Below, one piece after another: positions 35,001-44,130 of a stretch of DNA of 64,000 nt (its first letter is position 1; every line of letters begins with the position of its first letter). The stretch comes from Phycisphaerales bacterium (GTDB lineage: Bacteria > Planctomycetota > Phycisphaerae > Tepidisphaerales > Tepidisphaeraceae), in the NCBI GenBank assembly GCA_020847545.1, contig JADLBV010000033.1, positions 34,196-98,195 on the forward strand, written 5' to 3'. Under the pieces are notes generated by a model that saw only the letters and a program-made list of their open reading frames with translations, did no database searches and had not been told where the DNA came from. The translations under genes and the position numbers were made by a program.

Positions 35001-35493
35001 CCAAAAAGTGTCACCGATGGGGGCGTTTTATGTCCAGCTTCATCGTGAGTTGGAATCGGTCAAACATCCTGATGATGCGGTTTCACCTGATGATCCGGCA
35101 TTTCATCTGCGCATCAAGCCGCGAGGCATTTTTGATCAGCGATGCGCCGATTCGCTGGATGGCGAAACGGAAGATGGGAAATCCAAGGTTTATCAGTTTT
35201 CGATTAACAAGAAGGATGGGCGATATTCCACAAAGAGTGATGTTGTCAGCGGCGAACAATTCGATGCCTTCCTGGATCACATCAGTCGAACCATGGCCGA
35301 ATTGTCGCAGCAACTGCTCGAAGGGATGATCCCCATCCGGCCCTATCTGATGGAGCAGACTTCCGCCTGTTCGCGTTGCGACCTGCAGGCCGTCTGCCGG
35401 TTTGAGGTGGAACAGAATCGTTACCTGCCGCTCGAAAAGATCAAACGCGAGGAAGTGCTGAATCGTGTCTTGCCCGGAATGGAGGAGCAATGA
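32035..35493 (+). CDS. addB: Helicase-nuclease subunit AddB
   Basis: This 1152-residue protein is the AddB half of the AddAB complex, which resects DNA double-strand ends for RecA. The N-terminal Walker A is IGRSGSGKSAHC. A UvrD-like core follows with much lost helicase function, as expected in AddB. The C-terminal RecB-type nuclease domain has GGIDRIDLIDKD and YDYKLKG. Four cysteines, Cys794 (FAACPFQHFLRYG) and Cys1112, Cys1115, Cys1121 (CSRCDLQAVC), give the C-x317-C-x2-C-x5-C iron-sulfur staple diagnostic of AddB. The stop overlaps the addA start (ATGA). Confidence 0.93.
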   Translation: MPVRFVIGRSGSGKSAHCVGRIADACRAESLGSPILWIVPKQATFQAERQLACSAGLQGYCRARVQSFDQLAREVLAECGGVAIPEINPFGRQMILGHLLRKHEADLRYFGSVARQTGLIGRLDATLAELERSGKSAGDLKALLAELDQTPGDDAQTSSLRLKLHDLHLIAGAYDQYLGQERLDPHRRLGQVLSSISQCGSLRGCTVFVDGFFEFNVDERQTLSALAKTANEMWIALTADPDSPTLADPHHLPDEMDLFHQTLDAYRRLYFRFREDDIEIESPLLMRTVHRFQSPDLANIQSYWMQPPPADAQAGGLELVEAPHRRAEAEAAADCVRELVGQGMRYRDIAILCRDIGQYHELLDAAFREREIPYFADHRRGMSHHPLLEMLRCILVVARQDWPNEALMMLSKTGLVKGIDLDDADRLENYVICHRIHGTAWVAAEPWSFLGGSRDELTGEPKPDPNNTDIDALRRLLVDPLRRWLDGPLRTGQFPLRQYATALYETLRGYAVGETLERWMKEAEAAGSLERRDEHEQTWNELIALLDLMVDILGDEPLTAADFAEILESGLDQFDLALTPPTVDQVLIGQMDRTRLSDVRAVLALGLCEGSFPRRCGEDLILCDDERRELRHWRLEIDPDSRRQLLDENLLAYRAFTRPSNRLIVFRPEADDAGRPLPRSVYWDALTRLCPDAPVRSISPDADDLATLSTPRRLVTRMMRWAREPDESNSAMSALYQWLATYPKCDDAMDVMRVRAWRALKYHNDASLPDELAIQLFGLPLETSATRLESFAACPFQHFLRYGLSLQQRGDDQMSIGDQGWAYHQILGRFIGQMLKNNTDWQRMKPEQREKAVGRIAHAIGLTLKGQVLLDSARNQFVLNRIARTVEQVLSAQAAALSHGRFAPAYTQVRYGGEGALLPLTLKTPSGQTIHLQGGIDRIDLIDKDHSAVIYDYKLKGGTFSLDKAYYGLSLQLPAALLALKSGGASLTGQKVSPMGAFYVQLHRELESVKHPDDAVSPDDPAFHLRIKPRGIFDQRCADSLDGETEDGKSKVYQFSINKKDGRYSTKSDVVSGEQFDAFLDHISRTMAELSQQLLEGMIPIRPYLMEQTSACSRCDLQAVCRFEVEQNRYLPLEKIKREEVLNRVLPGMEEQ

Positions 35494-38400
35494 CCCACTC
35501 CGCAAACCCATCACGGTCATGGACGGCCGAGCAGACGCAGGCGATTCACACCACTGGGGCGAGCATTCTGGTCTCCGCCGCCGCCGGATCGGGCAAGACG
35601 GCCGTGCTGGCCGAACGGTGCGCGCAACTGGTCTGCGACGAGAACAACCCTGTCGAAGTGGATGAGCTGCTGGTTGTCACATTCACCGAGCAGGCCGCCG
35701 CCGAGATGAAGTCGCGCATCGCACAGGCCATTCATCGTCGTCACCAGCAGAATCCGACCGCACGGTTGACCCGGCAGTTGGCGCTGGTGGAGCAGGCTCA
35801 GGTCTCCACGTTGCACAGCTTTTGCGCCCGCATTTTGCGCCGGCATTTTCACCTGTTGGAACTGGACCCGGCCTTTGGCGTGCTGGATGGGGATGAGGCG
35901 AAACTGCTGCGAAAAGAGATCGCACGGGAAATGTTTGACCGTCGATACGAACAGGAGACGGGGGGCAAATTCGATCGTTTGATCGATTATTACGGCCATG
36001 GAGATGATGAGTCGATCATCCAACGCCTGCTACGCACCCACGACCTGTTGCGCAGCCTGATCGACCCGAAGGATTGGATGGACCGCGCCCGCCAAACCAT
36101 CGCAGATTCGATCAAGGGAGATTTTTCCAAAAGTCCGCTTGGGAAACAGTTGCGGCAAAGTTGTGTCGAGGCGATCGAAGCGTTGGATCAGCAGGCGGTT
36201 GATTGTCGCAAGTTGATTGAATCCCTTTCCGGTTTCGATAAATACCTGCCGGTGTTGGCACAGATACAAGCCGACATTGCCGACTGGAAAGACATCCTCT
36301 TGAGCCGGGGAATGCAGGCACTGACTGAAGTATTTTCCAGTTACGATCCCCCCCGCCTGCCCTCATTCCCTTCCGGTCAGCCCAACAAGGAACTCGCCAA
36401 GGGCGCGATGGATGATCTCAAAAAGAGGATCAAAGAAGGTCCGCTCACCACTTTCCTGCAATTCACCCCCGAACAGTGGCAACAGGGGTTGCGGATCACG
36501 CAACCCTACATGGAACTGTTCCTTGAATTGGTCGAAGAATTTGACCAGCGTTATGCACAGGCCAAACGCGAGATTCGCGCCGTCGATTTTGCTGATCTGG
36601 AACAACTCTCGCTGCGTATCCTGCGTGATGATTTCTTCCCATCTCATCGACCGACTCCTTCCCCCATCGCACGGATGTACCACCGGCAATTCAAGCACGT
36701 CCTGGTGGATGAATATCAGGACATCAACGCGGTGCAGGATGCGATATTGAATCTGGTCAGCCACGACTGCCTGGATCGCCCCCGTCCGCGTCATTATCCA
36801 CCCAACCTCTTTTGTGTGGGGGACATCAAGCAGAGCATCTATCGTTTCCGTCTGGCCGACCCGAAGCGGTTTCTCGACCGCCATCGGATGTTGGATTCAG
36901 CCGGAACCGATGGGAAGATCATCCACCTGCAATCCAATTTTCGATCACGCAAACCGTTGCTCGATGCGATCAACGCCCTCTTTTCACGACTGATGACCTG
37001 TCCACAGGTGGAAATTATTTACGACCATACCCACGCGCTGGTCGCCGGGCAGACTTTTCCAGTCGATGGCGATGCGAATGGTTTTGTCGGCGCGCCCATT
37101 GAATTGCATCTCGTCCCCGCCAAGGATGATTTCCAGTCCGCGCGGGATGAGGATCCCCATGCCGGTGATGAGGAAGATGCCGAACCATTTAACCGCAGCG
37201 ATGTTGAGGCCACCCTGCTGGCCGGCCGAATCCGTCAAATGATGGGACTCGACGGCCACCCGCGCCGGCAGATCGCCGAAAAGGATTCCAACGGCCAATG
37301 GATCCATCGCCCGATCCAATATCGCGACATCGTGATCCTGCTTCAGGCGGTTAGCCACAAGGCGGAACATTATGCCCGGATATTGCGACAACATGGCATT
37401 CCGGTTCACGCCGATGGGGGTTCGGGGTTTTTTGCCACCACCGAAATCCGCGACATATTGTCGCTGCTGAAATTGCTGGACAATCTACGGCAGGATTTGC
37501 CGATGGCCGCCCTGTTGCGCAGTCCGCTGGCCAATTTGCCCGATTGTGAAGCATCGCTGGCGCGCATTCGCATCGCCTATCCGGCCGATGACCATCCATT
37601 TTTCCATGAAGCGGTCCTGAAATACGCCGATGAGCAAAAAGATGAACTGGCCGCGTCGTTGCGCGATATTCTTGGTCAAGTTCGGCAATGGCGGGAGCTG
37701 GCCCGCACCCGGCCGCTGGCCGAGTTGTTGTGGACGATTTACGAAACCAGCGGTTATCTCGCATTTTGTTCGGGCATGCCCAACGGTCAGCAGCGCGTGG
37801 CCAATCTGATCGCGTTGCATGAACGCGCCCGTCAATTCGGCCGGTTTCAGCGGCAGGGACTTTATCGATTCCTGCGATTCATGGATCAACTGGCCGGCGA
37901 GGATGACCCCGCCCAGCCATCCATCTGGTCGGCGGCGGATGATGCGGTGCGGATCATGACCATCCACAAATCCAAAGGATTGGAATTTCCGGTTGTCATC
38001 GTGCCCGATTTGAGCAAGGCGTTTAATACCGAAGACCAGAAAGGGCCGATTCTCGCCGACCGTTCGGCCGGTATGGGTTTGAGCGTCCCCGACCCGGATC
38101 GGGCGATCCGTTATCCCTCGCTGGCGGAGCTTCTGATTAAACAATCGATCCATCGGCAGATGCTCGCAGAACAGATGAGGCTGCTGTATGTCGCCATGAC
38201 CCGCGCCAAGGAACATCTGATTCTCGTGGGGACCGTCAAACAGAAAACGGTTCAGGGTTGGCAGGCACTGTGGGCCGACCGAACCGATTTGCCCTCCGCC
38301 GCCGAGTTGCTGAGTGCAAGGTCCATGCTCGACTGGATTGGACCGGCCGCCTGTGCCATCGGAAAGCCGCATCTGGAGTTGATTCAGCACGCTCCCACGG

Positions 38401-39221
38401 ACCTTGATGCCGCCGAGGATCCGCCGGATGTGCCAGATTCTGATGAATCCAACCTCAAATTGGCCGATCTCAAACCACTTGATCCCCCGCCGCCGTCGTC
38501 GGCGGAAGCCCAGCGGGTGATCGACCGGCTGACCCGTGCTTATCCCCATCAACCCTTCACCCGGCTGCCAGCCACACAATCTGTCACCGGTTGGACCAAA
38601 CACGCCGTCACATCATCCCAACTCGCCGGCACCAATTCTTTTTATTCCGCCAGCCACAAATTGGATGCACCCCGTTTTACCGCTCCCGATTCACCCCCCA
38701 CCGCCACCGAACGGGGAAACGCCACCCATTTGGTCCTGCAATACATCGATTGGACGCGTCCCTGCATCGGCGACGATCTGAATCGCCAAATTCAGTCCAT
38801 GCTCGACCGAAAGTTGATATCGCTCACCCAAGCGGCATTGGTGGATCGGGCGGCCATTGAATGGTTCATCTCCACCGATCTTGCCGCCACCTTGCGTCAA
38901 CCTGGTGTGGATTTAAGACGGGAATTGCCGTTTTATCTCACTTGTCCCTCCGCACAATTCGACGCTCCACCATCGGCCGATCCCCTCGATCAGGTCATGG
39001 TGCGCGGGCGGATGGATTTGGTTGTTATCAGTCAGACATCGCTGAGTATTGTCGATTATAAAACCGACCGCGTGACACGCGATCAGGTTCCCGCACGAGC
39101 CGCCCTATATGAAGGGCAGATGAAACTTTATCGACAGGCCCTTTCGGCCATCATCGACCGGCCGATGGAAGCGATGCACCTGGTCTTTTTGACCCCCCGT
39201 GCGATTCACATCCTCAGATGA
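35490..39221 (+). CDS. addA: Helicase-nuclease subunit AddA
   Basis: A 1243-residue UvrD/Rep superfamily 1 helicase fused to a nuclease. Helicase motifs: Walker A AAAGSGKTAVL (30-40), motif Ia VVTFTEQAAAEMK, motif II DEYQDINAVQ, motif III FCVGDIKQSIYRFR, motif V/VI TIHKSKGLEFPVVIV and RLLYVAMTRAKEHLILV. The C-terminal RecB-type nuclease has RMDLVVIS and VDYKTDRV (Asp1189, Lys1191). Together with AddB it should process double-strand breaks and recognise a Chi-like site. Translation is coupled to addB by ATGA. No recB, recC or recD gene is in the window. Confidence 0.93.
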   Translation: MTHSANPSRSWTAEQTQAIHTTGASILVSAAAGSGKTAVLAERCAQLVCDENNPVEVDELLVVTFTEQAAAEMKSRIAQAIHRRHQQNPTARLTRQLALVEQAQVSTLHSFCARILRRHFHLLELDPAFGVLDGDEAKLLRKEIAREMFDRRYEQETGGKFDRLIDYYGHGDDESIIQRLLRTHDLLRSLIDPKDWMDRARQTIADSIKGDFSKSPLGKQLRQSCVEAIEALDQQAVDCRKLIESLSGFDKYLPVLAQIQADIADWKDILLSRGMQALTEVFSSYDPPRLPSFPSGQPNKELAKGAMDDLKKRIKEGPLTTFLQFTPEQWQQGLRITQPYMELFLELVEEFDQRYAQAKREIRAVDFADLEQLSLRILRDDFFPSHRPTPSPIARMYHRQFKHVLVDEYQDINAVQDAILNLVSHDCLDRPRPRHYPPNLFCVGDIKQSIYRFRLADPKRFLDRHRMLDSAGTDGKIIHLQSNFRSRKPLLDAINALFSRLMTCPQVEIIYDHTHALVAGQTFPVDGDANGFVGAPIELHLVPAKDDFQSARDEDPHAGDEEDAEPFNRSDVEATLLAGRIRQMMGLDGHPRRQIAEKDSNGQWIHRPIQYRDIVILLQAVSHKAEHYARILRQHGIPVHADGGSGFFATTEIRDILSLLKLLDNLRQDLPMAALLRSPLANLPDCEASLARIRIAYPADDHPFFHEAVLKYADEQKDELAASLRDILGQVRQWRELARTRPLAELLWTIYETSGYLAFCSGMPNGQQRVANLIALHERARQFGRFQRQGLYRFLRFMDQLAGEDDPAQPSIWSAADDAVRIMTIHKSKGLEFPVVIVPDLSKAFNTEDQKGPILADRSAGMGLSVPDPDRAIRYPSLAELLIKQSIHRQMLAEQMRLLYVAMTRAKEHLILVGTVKQKTVQGWQALWADRTDLPSAAELLSARSMLDWIGPAACAIGKPHLELIQHAPTDLDAAEDPPDVPDSDESNLKLADLKPLDPPPPSSAEAQRVIDRLTRAYPHQPFTRLPATQSVTGWTKHAVTSSQLAGTNSFYSASHKLDAPRFTAPDSPPTATERGNATHLVLQYIDWTRPCIGDDLNRQIQSMLDRKLISLTQAALVDRAAIEWFISTDLAATLRQPGVDLRRELPFYLTCPSAQFDAPPSADPLDQVMVRGRMDLVVISQTSLSIVDYKTDRVTRDQVPARAALYEGQMKLYRQALSAIIDRPMEAMHLVFLTPRAIHILR

Positions 39222-39291
39222 GCTTGCTGTATCGCTTTGCCTCTGAAATTCCATAACGAACCTGAGACGCTCTGATTCGTACATAACGCTG

Positions 39292-39303
39292 GGGAAGATT
39301 CCC
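39292..39303. promoter_or_regulatory. Inverted repeat ahead of the Crp/Fnr gene
   Basis: GGGAA-GA-TTCCC is a perfect 5-bp inverted repeat with a 2-base spacer, 26 bases before ATG 39330. It could be an operator, possibly for autoregulation. CATAACG is also repeated at 39252 and 39282. Confidence 0.35.
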
Positions 39304-39329
39304 TATTTATGTTTCAGGAGAAGTCTGAA

Positions 39330-40034
39330 ATGTTTGTTCCCGCCATTGATGATTCGGCCTTGGCAGTGTTTGAAAGCCTGTTCAATGATGAATCGCTGGA
39401 AGCCCGAACCCAGTCCTTTCGCCCGTTGATGGTATTGCACGAGGCCGGGGCACCGGCCCGGAATCTTTATTTTGTCCACGAGGGGCAGGTTCGGCTGTAT
39501 CAGGTCGGACCACGGGGCGCTGACCGGCTGGTGGAGATTTATGGTCCCGGCCAATGGTGCGGTACGGAGGCACTGGCCGGCTCGGCCACTCATGTTTGCC
39601 GCGCCGTGGTTGTCTCGGAGGCCAAAATTACCATTGTGTCGACCGACAAACTCATGGAAGGACTTCACCGACACCCACATGCGGCCGCTGTTCTGGTTCG
39701 CCAACTTGCGCGCAAGGTTCAAATCGCCCGCGATGACGCCGGCCGGCTGGTGTTCGATGATTGCAACGAACGGCTGCTCAAGACATTGATTCGATTCAGC
39801 GACACCGCCGCCGCGACGGCTTGCACGGATGGCGTGGAACTACACATCACCCACCAGCAACTTGCACAGGCGGTGGGCGTCGCCCGCGAGACGATCAGCC
39901 TGGCACTTACGCAGTTCCGCCAGCGGCAGATGGTGCGCACCGGACGGAATCGGCTGATTTTCGATCCGAGAAACCTTCAGCGATATCTGAGTAAAAATGA
40001 TCCGGCCACCCAAATCCGGGAAATGACCATCTGA
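39330..40034 (+). CDS. Crp/Fnr family transcriptional regulator
   Basis: A 234-residue regulator. Residues ~15-120 form the cyclic-nucleotide-binding beta-barrel (LHEAGAPARNLYFVHEGQVR, GPGQWCGTEAL) without the N-terminal cysteines of Fnr. The C-terminal winged HTH (about 160-225) has HQQLAQAVGVARETISLAL as recognition region. The conserved Arg of cAMP-binding barrels is not obvious, so the ligand is uncertain. ATG 39330 is chosen for AGGAG 9 bases upstream (39316-39320); an earlier in-frame ATG at 39309 lies before that site. It stands alone, convergent with the small LEPR-XLL gene. Confidence 0.88.
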   Translation: MFVPAIDDSALAVFESLFNDESLEARTQSFRPLMVLHEAGAPARNLYFVHEGQVRLYQVGPRGADRLVEIYGPGQWCGTEALAGSATHVCRAVVVSEAKITIVSTDKLMEGLHRHPHAAAVLVRQLARKVQIARDDAGRLVFDDCNERLLKTLIRFSDTAAATACTDGVELHITHQQLAQAVGVARETISLALTQFRQRQMVRTGRNRLIFDPRNLQRYLSKNDPATQIREMTI

Positions 40035-40049
40035 AGAAAATATCCCTCT

Positions 40050-40688
40050 TTATCCGTTGCCCAGATGGAACTGGAGGCGGGCGAAGGCGATGGAGACGTT
40101 TCGGCGGTCCACACGGAGAATCTCGCGGAAACGGGACCAATCTGATTTATATTGTTCATTGGCGTTGATGACGGCCGACCCGCCGCGGGTGAACAGGGCC
40201 ATCGTGTGTTGGTCCGACGCCAGCGTGGATCTCCATGATGCCGCGTGGGAGCGATAGGTGGCGGACAGGGAGCGCAACTGCGCGGTCATTGTCGCCCGTT
40301 CCAGAGCCAGTTGCTGCTGGGCGGTCGCCAGTGCGGCCGGATTGCCGGCGGCGGCGCGAACGGCCTCGATGGCGATGTTGACCTTGGCCAGGCCGCTGGT
40401 GCGGGCGTTAAGAATCGCCTGTTGATCATTGCCCAGTTGGGTGTTGCGGGCCGAAACGTGGCTGTTGAAGGCATTGATGGCCGCCAGGCGGGCGGTGGGC
40501 ATATTATGCCATGCGTTGACGATGTTGATTCGGTCCTGTTGCAGGGTGGCCGCGCGGGTTTGAGTGTCGGCAGTGAGCTGGTCGCGGGCACTTTGTAACT
40601 GGAGTCGATCCCCCAGAATCAGATCCGCCCGCGACAACAAGACGCGGGATTCGAGCGATTCAATAAACGAACGCGAACGATTGGCCAT
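40050..40688 (-). CDS. Small LEPR-XLL protein with coiled-coil body
   Basis: A 212-residue protein that starts MANRSRSFIESLESRVLLS, the planctomycete LEPR-XLL type export motif. The rest is largely helical and rich in Ala, Gln, Arg and Leu (RLQLQSARDQLTADTQTR, AAGNPAALATAQQQLALERA), suggesting coiled coils. No known domain is recognised. The start at ATG 40688 is fixed by GGAGAGG just upstream and by the promoter at 40740-40769, which removes 31 residues of a longer frame. Role inferred: exported or wall-bound filamentous protein. Confidence 0.75.
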   Translation of the reverse strand: MANRSRSFIESLESRVLLSRADLILGDRLQLQSARDQLTADTQTRAATLQQDRINIVNAWHNMPTARLAAINAFNSHVSARNTQLGNDQQAILNARTSGLAKVNIAIEAVRAAAGNPAALATAQQQLALERATMTAQLRSLSATYRSHAASWRSTLASDQHTMALFTRGGSAVINANEQYKSDWSRFREILRVDRRNVSIAFARLQFHLGNG

Positions 40689-40739
40689 GAGACCTCTCCA
40701 TAATGCCCCCGCACCCGCCGACCACCGGCCGACGATTGC

Positions 40740-40769
40740 ATTATAGCCGAAATCCCCGCCAGTGCGCAA
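40740..40769 (-). promoter_or_regulatory. Promoter of the small LEPR-XLL gene
   Basis: TTGCGC (40769-40764), an 18-base spacer and a perfect TATAAT (40745-40740) on the minus strand. The predicted leader is about 45 bases and carries GGAGAGG. Confidence 0.6.
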
Positions 40770-40786
40770 CCATGCCTGCAACTGTA

Positions 40787-41983
40787 TTATGCCAGGCGGA
40801 CCTCCTGTATCGCGATGTACCGTTCCGGGGCGGTATCCGAGGTGGAGCGATAGTAATAGGCCAGGATGATGGTTCCATCCGATCTGGTGCAGAGAGTGGG
40901 ATAGCCGATGTCGTCGTCACGGCCATCCGAACGGAGGATAATTTCGCGATTTGGGTCAAAGGCATGGGGATCGCCATTTTTTAACAGCGATGCGCGAATC
41001 CCCATTGGATCGCGGCGATATCCGTAGGCCAACAGGATGTCCTTGCCGATATTCAATGCCGCAAATGGATGGCCCCAGACGTGGGTTTGGCGGGCGGGGG
41101 TCCAAGTTTGGCCATTGTCGTTGCTGGTATTGGAGAACATATATCCGGGCGACGAGGTGCGATAAAAACCGATCAGCCGGCCATCGGGGTGGCGGTGCAG
41201 AAGCGGTTCTTCCATGAAGGCGTCGGCCGTGCCGGCAGCCAATTGGGTTTCGTAGCTCCAATGGTCGGTTTGAATGTCATATTTGAACAGCTGACATCCG
41301 TTGAATCTTGGCGTGGCGGGATCAAATCCGCCGTAAAATGGCCAGCCAACGTTGCGGCCATCCAGCATCACACCTCCGTTGCGGGTGGCCAGGCACCAGG
41401 TTTTGCCGGTGGATTCATCGACGACCTCAATCGGCTTGAAGGGTGTCCAATTCCGGCCGTCCGGATCGCAGATCGAATAGACCGGCGTGATGCAATAGGC
41501 ATATCGAAACGGCTGGTAACGGCGATAGTCGTAGGTGATTTCGCCGCGCGGAGCGGCATGTTCGGCGAGGTTTTCCTCCCGCGGCGCAAACGAAATGTCG
41601 GCCGGCGGCGTCTCGTTGGTGTACTTCCAACGAAAGACCGACAACATCACCCGCCCATCGGGCAACTTGGTAAACCCCACATCCTGATAGGCGATGCCCT
41701 GCGCGTGATCCTGTTCCAGCAGCTCAAATGAACGGGGTGGGGGTTCGATATTCCATGATTTGCCACCATCAACCGAACGCGCCAGCCAGGGTTGGGAACG
41801 GGGGTCGGTGTGCGGGTGTTGATACCCCAGATTCAGCGCTTCGGGGAAATCACGGTAACAATTCCGCCCGCTGCGAAAGGCGAGCAGCAAATCACCATTA
41901 TTGAGCGTCACCAGGGCGGGGAAAGAAAGATATCGGTCGGATCGGCGTAGTGTGGACAGGGGACAATCAAGGGTGATGGTCAT
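40787..41983 (-). CDS. Sialidase-like BNR/Asp-box propeller protein
   Basis: A 398-residue six-bladed propeller of the sialidase superfamily. Asp-box repeats are visible as SVDGGKSWN and SNDNGQTWTP, and the opening RSDRYLSFPALVTLNNGDLLLAFRSGR resembles the first blade with its Arg. No signal peptide is seen, which is odd for an enzyme acting on outside glycans; it may work on imported fragments or be a non-sialidase member. The start overlaps the end of the LamG/TIM-barrel gene by 17 bases, so it is the last gene of the glycan cassette. Confidence 0.8.
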   Translation of the reverse strand: MTITLDCPLSTLRRSDRYLSFPALVTLNNGDLLLAFRSGRNCYRDFPEALNLGYQHPHTDPRSQPWLARSVDGGKSWNIEPPPRSFELLEQDHAQGIAYQDVGFTKLPDGRVMLSVFRWKYTNETPPADISFAPREENLAEHAAPRGEITYDYRRYQPFRYAYCITPVYSICDPDGRNWTPFKPIEVVDESTGKTWCLATRNGGVMLDGRNVGWPFYGGFDPATPRFNGCQLFKYDIQTDHWSYETQLAAGTADAFMEEPLLHRHPDGRLIGFYRTSSPGYMFSNTSNDNGQTWTPARQTHVWGHPFAALNIGKDILLAYGYRRDPMGIRASLLKNGDPHAFDPNREIILRSDGRDDDIGYPTLCTRSDGTIILAYYYRSTSDTAPERYIAIQEVRLA

Positions 41984-44102
41984 TTGGTCTCCGGCGAAAA
42001 ATAAACAACGATAAAGAGATCAATCCAATCAGAGAAGGTTCGGGAACGAAGATGGCTTGATAGGAAAACAGGTCTCCCGTCCCACCGGGTAATGTCCAAT
42101 TCAGTTGGTGGCCAACAAGTGAGATCATCTGAACCTCCCCGGTAGCGCGGTCCAGCCGCCAAATCTGATTGATCGAGGGGTCGAACTGGAGTGTAAAGCT
42201 GATGCTCGAATCATCGGCCGATAGGTTTTGACCTTGAAATAAATTCACCAACATGAAGTATTGACGTTGCTGGTCATCGGTGAAAAATCCCAGCATCCCA
42301 TCTTTCCCCAGACCTATGCTGCCGGGATCGCTCAGATCAACCTGCGCGCCGATCAGATGTTCGTCGCCGCCGGCGCCGATAGTCCATGTTGCCAAGCCGC
42401 TGGGAGCGTTGAATACGCTCCCCGGCACATACCGAATATCGGTGCTGTCCAGAAATCGCAGAACGTTACCCAGGGTCTGTATCTCCAGATTCATATTTGA
42501 CGCGGTATCGAATATCGCGGTTGGTTGCCCGTTCAAATCGATCAGGCCTTTGTTGATCGTATTGGCGGATGCGCCATTGTAACGATAGTATCCCAGCCCC
42601 TTAAAACCGGCCGCCAGAAAACTGAACGCCTCCATGCGCAATTCCGATTCACTGGGCAGCCGACGCTCGCTGTCTTCAAACGATTGCAGCCAGGCATAGA
42701 TTGGCACATTGTATTGTTTGCCCTTGTCCCGCATCCAGGTCAGATAGTCAAAGTGAATGTTCCGATCCATTGGCTGGTTGTTCAGGATCGGATATACATC
42801 GTACATCAACACATCGGGACGCACGGTCGTCATCATTTTGTCGATGTATTGGTTGGTCAATCCCCAGCCGGCAGTGGCGGAAATCATCATTTTGGGGTAG
42901 GTCTGGCGAATCCAATCGGCAACCAATCCCAGATTGTCCATCGACTCAATCGCCGGTTCATCGACCAGATTGATCGCCCCATCCGAACCACCCTGGATCA
43001 CATAGTTGCTGATTTTCTGTTTCAATTCATCCGTCAGCACAGGCCCGTTGTAAAAATCCTCAATATAGGCGTTCCAGATTATCCCCTCCCGCTTCGCGTT
43101 TGCGGCCTGATAGCTATGTCGCGCCTCAACACCGGTCATATGAAGCTGCTGTATATACGGATCGTATACATCCCCGCCGGCCCAGGCATACAGGTTAAAT
43201 GGGTTGTTGCGTATCCATTGTTGCCCATAATTCGACGGCCGTACAAAAGGTGGCGGCGTCAATACGGTCGGAGCCACCAGTTCGTTCCCCGCCACCATGT
43301 TGGCGACGATCGAATCCACCTCGCCGTCGCTTAGGGATCCGTTCCAGATTGCAAATTCATCAAGGGTAACAAAGCTGTCCTGCACCAACGACTGGTTTGC
43401 ATATGCCAGCCCACCTCCCAGCAGCACTCGGGTTGTGTCGTGGATGTTGAATGATGTTCCCTGACCCAGCGGCAGCGCCATTGATCCCGTCACGCTTCCC
43501 CCCACGCCCGCCAAAAGGTTTCCGCTATCGTTGTAAACCCGCAGTCGATAATGTCCATCGGACCCGGATGAGGGCGCTTTGACGTCCACGTTGTAATACA
43601 GCCATTGATCGGGAGTCATGTGTTGCCATCCGGCCGCGTTGGCCGTGTAGAAATGGCTTGATTCCGGATCAGCTCCCCTAGCAGCCGAGAAATACCCGCT
43701 GGCCTCACCATAGGTCGCCGTCAGGCTGTCGGCGCCTGGCGGAAAATCCACCCGTTCCACGCCACCAAATGAATAGGTAATTGGACCATTCAAGCTCGTA
43801 TCATAACTCTGTTTCATCCAGAACCCGATTGATAAGCCATCAGTGGGCCGCACATTTCCGATGCCAGGATACGTTAAATAATCTCCCAATCGATTTAATT
43901 GAATCGCGAAATTGCTCCCAAACGCCGGCAATCCCGCCGATGAGAAAGGCGATCCGGTAATAGTCGGCGTTATTGCCAAGCCAAAGTCTGCCGCATAATT
44001 TCCGGGTGTGTCGAAATGAGCTAAAAAGGTCAAATCCGCCCCATGAGCCAACGAACTAACCACGAGAAAACCACCCGCAAGCATTAAATATTTCCATTTC
44101 AT
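41967..44102 (-). CDS. LamG plus TIM-barrel glycosidase-like protein with PEP-CTERM anchor
   Basis: A 711-residue exported protein. It begins MKWKYLMLAGGFLVVSSLAHG, split here only as a signal peptide, followed by a LamG/concanavalin-like domain (about 22-240) with VTLDEFAIWNGSLSDGEVDS. A central region (~260-600) looks like a TIM barrel: INLVDEPAIESMDNLG, MYDVYPILNN and WLQSFEDSERR, with acidic residues at glycosidase-like positions. The C terminus is a PEP-CTERM signal: VPEPS, a hydrophobic helix and RRR. GGAGGAGG lies before ATG 44102. It follows the DUF4838 gene by 28 bases. The substrate is unknown. Confidence 0.82.
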   Translation of the reverse strand: MKWKYLMLAGGFLVVSSLAHGADLTFLAHFDTPGNYAADFGLAITPTITGSPFSSAGLPAFGSNFAIQLNRLGDYLTYPGIGNVRPTDGLSIGFWMKQSYDTSLNGPITYSFGGVERVDFPPGADSLTATYGEASGYFSAARGADPESSHFYTANAAGWQHMTPDQWLYYNVDVKAPSSGSDGHYRLRVYNDSGNLLAGVGGSVTGSMALPLGQGTSFNIHDTTRVLLGGGLAYANQSLVQDSFVTLDEFAIWNGSLSDGEVDSIVANMVAGNELVAPTVLTPPPFVRPSNYGQQWIRNNPFNLYAWAGGDVYDPYIQQLHMTGVEARHSYQAANAKREGIIWNAYIEDFYNGPVLTDELKQKISNYVIQGGSDGAINLVDEPAIESMDNLGLVADWIRQTYPKMMISATAGWGLTNQYIDKMMTTVRPDVLMYDVYPILNNQPMDRNIHFDYLTWMRDKGKQYNVPIYAWLQSFEDSERRLPSESELRMEAFSFLAAGFKGLGYYRYNGASANTINKGLIDLNGQPTAIFDTASNMNLEIQTLGNVLRFLDSTDIRYVPGSVFNAPSGLATWTIGAGGDEHLIGAQVDLSDPGSIGLGKDGMLGFFTDDQQRQYFMLVNLFQGQNLSADDSSISFTLQFDPSINQIWRLDRATGEVQMISLVGHQLNWTLPGGTGDLFSYQAIFVPEPSLIGLISLSLFIFRRRPNDHHP

Positions 44103-44130
44103 TATCCACCTCCTCCAACCAAATGCCATC

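Noticed and set aside
40787..41983. A firm call of neuraminidase (nanH) for the Asp-box protein
   Set aside because: The Asp boxes are present but the full Arg triad and Tyr/Glu pair could not be placed, and no signal peptide or sialic acid genes are nearby.
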